The position numbers and the translations under genes are program-made. Positions 40,701 through 46,700 of a DNA stretch of 64,000 nt are shown piece after piece. This DNA is from Heligmosomoides polygyrus polygyrus (taxonomy: Eukaryota; Nematoda; Chromadorea; Rhabditida; Heligmosomidae): the NCBI GenBank assembly GCA_947396885.1, contig OX377204.1, positions 23,567,706 to 23,631,705 on the forward strand. Direction: 5' to 3'. The notes below the pieces were generated by a model. It was not told where the DNA came from and did no database searches. It worked only from the letters and a program-made list of their open reading frames with translations. Position 1 is the first letter of the stretch, and each line of letters opens with the position of its first letter.

Positions 40701-43700
40701 GCGTTTTTGGGAGGAACTCTGCGTTCAAAATGACTCCCGTTATAATGCGACCAGGGCTCAGTTCCGGTCCCACACGGAAAATGAAGAGCAGCAAGATGCT
40801 GACCGCGTCTGCGAGCAGACCTACCCTCTTATGGCCTCGTTCGACAATGAGTCGGATGCATATGGACGTTTTTCATGTGTGCGCGACCCACGAAGTGTTC
40901 ATAGTCAGCAATATGTCGAGCACGGTTGGAAACTCCCGGTAGTCGTTAGAAGCTGCCGTATGTTGGGAGATTTCCTCTATCAGGAACGAAAGAAGATGAG
41001 GGGTGACACTCAGATTATTCAAAACAACGCCCCACACTCGAAGCCAAGAGCAGCTGGTGTAGGTGCTATTTATTGCTACATGATGTTCTGTAGCGATCTA
41101 AACCATAAGGGACTCGTGCCTGTACCATCTGCTTCGTGGACATAATTACAGCAACAACGCTGTTTGATCGCACTCAACGTTCCCAAACCATGGAGGAGTG
41201 TGATTTAAGCCATTTGCAATGAGGATATCTCGGATGAGGCACGGTTTACCAGCGCTGATAGTATAGTAGGCAGACATCCTGCCCGGAAGACAGGGGATTC
41301 ATGTACGAGTTCCCCTTGGAGCAATAGTTGTGATTGCAACAAAGATCTTGCAACAGTAGGTTGCATATTTTGTTGATGACCACGTGTAACCTACGTCTCA
41401 TTCTCATGATTCCTCACATATATTTGTCATAATTATGCACATACCAGAGAGTATCTCCAAGGATAGCGCTTCCTTAGTAATCTGAAGTTGTTTTATACCT
41501 TCTCGCTCCCTTCGAGGCCATACATTTCCATGCTATACGTCATATTTAGTCAATTAATGCGATTTTAGAAAATTCTGCGCGCAAGAGAGTGTGAAAAAGG
41601 TCAGCTCCGGTTAGGACACGACTCCCGTTATAACGCGGATTTTCTCCGGTCCCTTCAAACGCGTTATAACGAGAGGGGACTGTATTCTGTGAAAAAAGCA
41701 GATATGGAGCTATGGACTTCGTTCGTATCCTCCAAAGACAGACTGTACCAAAGAATTCGCTGTGTTCTCTGCCTGACTGAATTCTTCATTAAGCATAACA
41801 TTCATTTCTGTAGTTTTCCGAAACAATTATGGCAGTATAGAAGAATGTTGGGTCGTAAAAGTGTACTTAGCGAGAGCAAATTCTGCAAGGAGTTTTGCCA
41901 GGACAAATGAAAACCCTTGAGAACGTTGAGCCGTGCTCTAATGTATATCACTTTGGATCTCTCCAAAACCTGGACAACTTTCCACAAGCTGAACGAACTG
42001 GGAATAGTAGGAAATTTCTTATCTTAGAAGTCCAGATGTTACTGTTTGGTTCCAGAATCTTAACGGTTTTCTCGTGTGACAATTATGTTGATGACAGATG
42101 GAGTTATATTATTTTTGTGGAGATGAAGACATAGACATATAATTGTCATTGAGATGGAGTCGAAAAAATCAATAAAGAAGAGGATTTGGCTTTTTACATG
42201 CTAAAATACGGCCAAATTGACTGTGGCTAAGCGAAATTTTATCTAACGAATTTCTCTGATTTATCGATTTTAACGTAAAAACTAATCGATAAAAAATGGT
42301 CGTTAAAAATTTACCAAAAAAATTAACGCACACCCCTGGTTGGCACGTCGTCTGCACCCATTCGTTGCACATGCTGGAGAACTAGGAATTCGATAAATAT
42401 TTTCGAACGTGGTCTGCCAGGAGCAAGCGTGGGAGAATACGCTAGCCTTGTCTGCGTCCTCTCGCCAGTCACCCGCACAGTCACCCATGCGAGCCCACGA
42501 GGCGCGCCTCGCTGGCTGCCAGGACTGAGCATGGGAAAACGGTCTCGCTACGCAGGCATAAAGGATAAGGATAAAGGACGGCGTTATTCAATCCCTTCTG
42601 GGATGCGCCAGCGCATTCTACTTCTACGGGATGTCGTGGAGGCGACATGAATGCGTATTTGGCCATACAATGACTTGCGGTGGCCAGCCGATGAACAAGT
42701 CAGCGCTCTATCCTTCCCAGACAAGTCTGGTACCAATTCACCGACCCCGGAGGGATGGAAGGCTTGGTTGGCCTGGGCGAGAAATCCGAACCAGGAACCT
42801 GGTATCGGGTGCACGCGACAGTCGCGCCTCCTCCGACTGTGCTACACGCGCCCTACACAGGCATATTGCGTGAAAGTACAATGTCAACACTATGTTCCCC
42901 TACCTCATCACAGGCGGACCCTTCTACCCACTTAGTTACAGGTGCTTCATTATATGATGTGACATAGGCCTTAAATGGCTTTTGTAAACCAGGTCTCTTT
43001 TGCGTCTCTCAAACCAGCTACTTCATGATAGTTAATTGCCACAAACTTGGGTAATTGAGCCACACAGGAATATTATGCAAAATTACATAGCGCGGAGACT
43101 AAGCTTCAGAATGCTAAGCAATACATCTGAACGACGAAAAAATAAATAATACGCGAAAATAGGGAAAAAGGACGGCGTTTCTCAATCCCTTTTGGAATGC
43201 ATCACGCATTGCACTTCTATGTCTTCTGTGGGATGTCGTGGAGGCGATTTGAATGCGTATTTGGCCGAACAATGGCTTGCGGTGGCGAGCCGATGAACAA
43301 GTCACTTTAGCACTTCAGGCTTCCTAGAGAAGTCCGATACCAATTTGCCGACCACGGAGACATGGATGTCGAGACATTTCTTGGCTTGCGCGGAAAATCT
43401 GAACTCGGAACCTGCTATCGGGTGCTCCTGACAACCGGCACCTCTCCCCTCTTCCGCCTGCGCTACACGCGTCCACGAGAAAATAAGGCAGGGAAAATAA
43501 AAAGAAAACATGCGACAAGGGTGTAGGAAAGAGCGACAGGCGAGAAAAGGCAAGCGTTCACCGAAGCGCATGTCGTTGGTCAGCAAGATCAGAGGAAAAA
43601 TAGCAGAGCTTGAGAAGGTACAGCGAATGCGCGTTGTGGAAAATGACGGTTTGTCGGGAAGACTGAGGCACCGTCGCGTCAGTTGATCGCCCAGCGAGTA

Positions 43701-46700
43701 GGAACGAGGTGGTAACGAAAGAATCGTAGCGCAGAATGAACGGAAACGTTGGGCAAAACCCTTGGCAGCTGACGTGACGGAAAGGGGTGCGAGTACAAGA
43801 GTAATGCTTTTTGCTAGGCTGTCTACTCTTCACGGAACCAAAGGGGAAGGAGATGTAGTGTGAATCCAATACTAAATACAACTGCAACCCCCTTCGTCGT
43901 CTAGCAGCTGGCGACTTTTGTTCACAGCTGAAATTAAGCAGTCGTTAACAAAGGCAAGTATTCTTTTATTTTGAGAAGATATGTTTTAAAAACTCATCTA
44001 ACCTTAGCTCTAAAGAAAAATATTGGATTTTGGAATGAGCATACAACTCTTATATCTCTTCCGAAAACAGTTACAAGGGGTTTGAAAATTGCTCTTAACA
44101 TCGTCAATTTTTGAATGAAGAGATTGCACTGAGTGAAGAGAGACTCGTCAAACTTCCGGTTGACGGGCGTTCGTTCGCATAATACGCGGCCATGAACTGG
44201 AGCGAGAGCACCTCCGCCTTCCCGGATAGGACCAAAATAGCTAATCCATCGAACCGCGTGAAGATTAGGTCGTATATAATCAGTGCTGTGTTTTCCCATC
44301 CAAACTGAACTGAGGTCACATTTCACTTCAAAGCAAAGAATGGAAGCGCCTTCGCGACAATGTTTCCAGGTACTTTCCGGGATGAGCGCACAGCGCCGTC
44401 GCGAGATGGGAGTTGTACACGCCCCTCGCTGGCCACCAATTATATGTAGAGTCGCTTCCGTGCCACGCAACTGTGACTGCCCGATCAGCGTGGTCGCCTT
44501 CGCTGTGCGCCCATCCCTGAAAGTACCGTTTCCGTTGTGCTGTCAGCTGAGCTGTTCGCTTGAACAAGGAGAGGAGCCGGCGTCTAAGTGTGTGCTGTCT
44601 GCAGGAGCATCTGCTGTCGAATGGTCACGTGCGGACCGGTCTGCAAGACAAGGCCAGAGGCGTGGCGGTCTCGCTGCTCGGCCTCATTCCCCGTGCCAGC
44701 GTGAATAACGCTTACCAGCTAAACATCCCGCCACCTCCACCGTCGCAGGTATAGTCGAGTCGAGTCGTACCCGTTCCAACCGATCTGAGACGCCGCCGCT
44801 TCCTCCTCTTGCATGTGGCGTAGTCGAGTCAAGTTCGTTGCTCGTTGCTTCATCCGTCTCTCTCACACGTCTTAGGCAATGGATCAGCGCAGCAGAGCGT
44901 GTTGGAGGGCTCGCTTGACTCGACTATGCTCTCGGTAGTCTCTTCGGGTCACGAGAGAGAGCAGTTACGGGGAGAAGGTGTTGAAAACGACCTGTCGAGA
45001 TGTTTTTGCGGGATGCTTCTGCCGCAAAGGTTCCTCATAAAAGCTTTTGACCGTGACTTGGAGAGATTTCCGGATAGTTTCCAAATTAAAAAATATTGCG
45101 TTGCTCAATAATTAAGGTCTTTTTTCATATTTTCAAAGTGAATTTATTTACATTAACAACGAAGATTAATCAGTGATATATTTACCGTGTTGTTGGATGT
45201 CCTTTTGCCATCTTTCTACAAGTTGAAAAAATCCAAGTTCGATAAAGTTTTGGTTTTTAGAAGCTATGAACTGCTGCAACTCAATTTTAACAGCTTGATC
45301 GAAATCGAAAGTTTTCCTTTCAAATGGTTTTGAAGGGAGCGAAACAAATGGTAGTCGGAGGGTGCTAAGCCAGGTCTCTGGGGTGAGTGTGGCATTAGTT
45401 CCCATTGAGCTCTGTAAATTTTTCACTGGTTGTCAAAGAGGTGTGGGGTCTTTCGTCATCATGATGGGACACCGCGGCTTTGCGATTGAACAGTTCAGGG
45501 CGTTTTTTCTTGATTTCCTCGTTCAGTTTCGATAGCTGACAAAGAAGACATTCGAATGAATAGCTCGGTTTCTCGGAAACGGCTCAAAGTCGACTCTTCC
45601 CTCCCATATGTTGGTGTGTTGGTGAGATGGATTTCCTCTAATTCGTGAGGAACCCAAACACCCAGTTTGTTTACGTAACCAATCTGTTGTGAGCGCAAGC
45701 AAACGGCTGAATTCGACATGTCGAGCTTCTCTGCCATCTCCCGAGTTGTCATACGCCAGTTAGTTGGTCAGTTCGGTTACGCAAAGGTGTAAATCGAAGC
45801 TGGCCGGTGTATGACATGCGATTTTGTCGTCATCACTAGTGATTGTACGATCAGGATGACAGGCATCTTGCACATTGAAATTTCCAGAGCGAAAGCGGAA
45901 AATACCCTGACGTCCTACCTGCCTGGAAACATTAGCCCTGGGGTAGTCTAGGTCGTTGAACACGAATCTGACGTTTGCTTTTGAAGTATCGATTGCCGCC
46001 AATCGACACTGATCAAACTATCGAATTTTTGTGGATGTCATCCAGGCGGTACGAAACTTTAGTCCTGGAGGTAGTCGAGGTCGCTCAACACGAATCTAAA
46101 GGCACGCCCATAGGCGTCACGGAGCACTTGTGGTATATAATAATATAAGCCCCGCAACCACTGCTGTATGAAAATATCCATTTCACGCCATCTATGGGAA
46201 GAAACGACATTAATTATCGAACAACCCAGTAAAATAAAGGTCCAGCTATCGATTACCATTTGTTTTCAAGCTGCTTTATTATATTTTTTTCTTAGTGTAT
46301 TTGTTCTCTGATGTTAGATCCACTTAGTTCTAGTTATTGTTTTTATAACCACACCTTAACCTGCAGAAGTGTTACGTTGATGCAAAAATAATAGCCGTTT
46401 TCGTACTGGCTATGTTTCAGTACGCATCTCGACATTTTCCTGCGCGACAAAAGCTTACGAAACCAAAGCTATTCCAAAAAGCATTCCACGATTTCGTCAT
46501 CTCTAGAACTCCAGAATTCTGCGCTGCTGAAGTATCTAAACTAGTTTCTCGTCGATGAAGATGTATTGGTTTTTTGGTGGTTATCCCGATTGAAAAGCTT
46601 TCCTTTGAGGGAGTTGTAGTATTCCAAAGCGGTAGCTTCAAAACGGCCATTATTTTTGCACCACCTTAATAATTAAGATAAAAAAGAACAAAAACCTAAG

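Larger units (their letters stand above)
28002..42338. mobile_element. hAT-like DNA element, non-autonomous, with two nested insertions
   Basis: The ends are caggggtgtgc... at 28002 and its inverted form ...gcacacccctg at 42338. They are followed inward by TTAACG-rich sequence in both ends. A perfect 8-bp target-site duplication, gttggcac, lies at 27994-28001 and 42339-42346, the size used by hAT transposases. Removing the LTR element with one TSD copy (11,763 bp) and the pogo-like element with one TA (1,131 bp) leaves about 1,443 bp. No hAT transposase is seen in that remainder, so it was mobilised in trans. Confidence 0.85.
27561..44604 (+). other. 17-kb channel intron with nested transposons
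   Basis: Contains the hAT-like element (28002-42338) with the LTR retroelement and the pogo-like element inside it, two SINE copies, and 43480-44600 where I recognise nothing further. Intron ends are phase 0 on both sides. Confidence 0.8.

Noticed and set aside
40831..41145. Transposase in the pogo-like element
   Set aside because: The 104-codon frame shows no helix-turn-helix or DDE motif.
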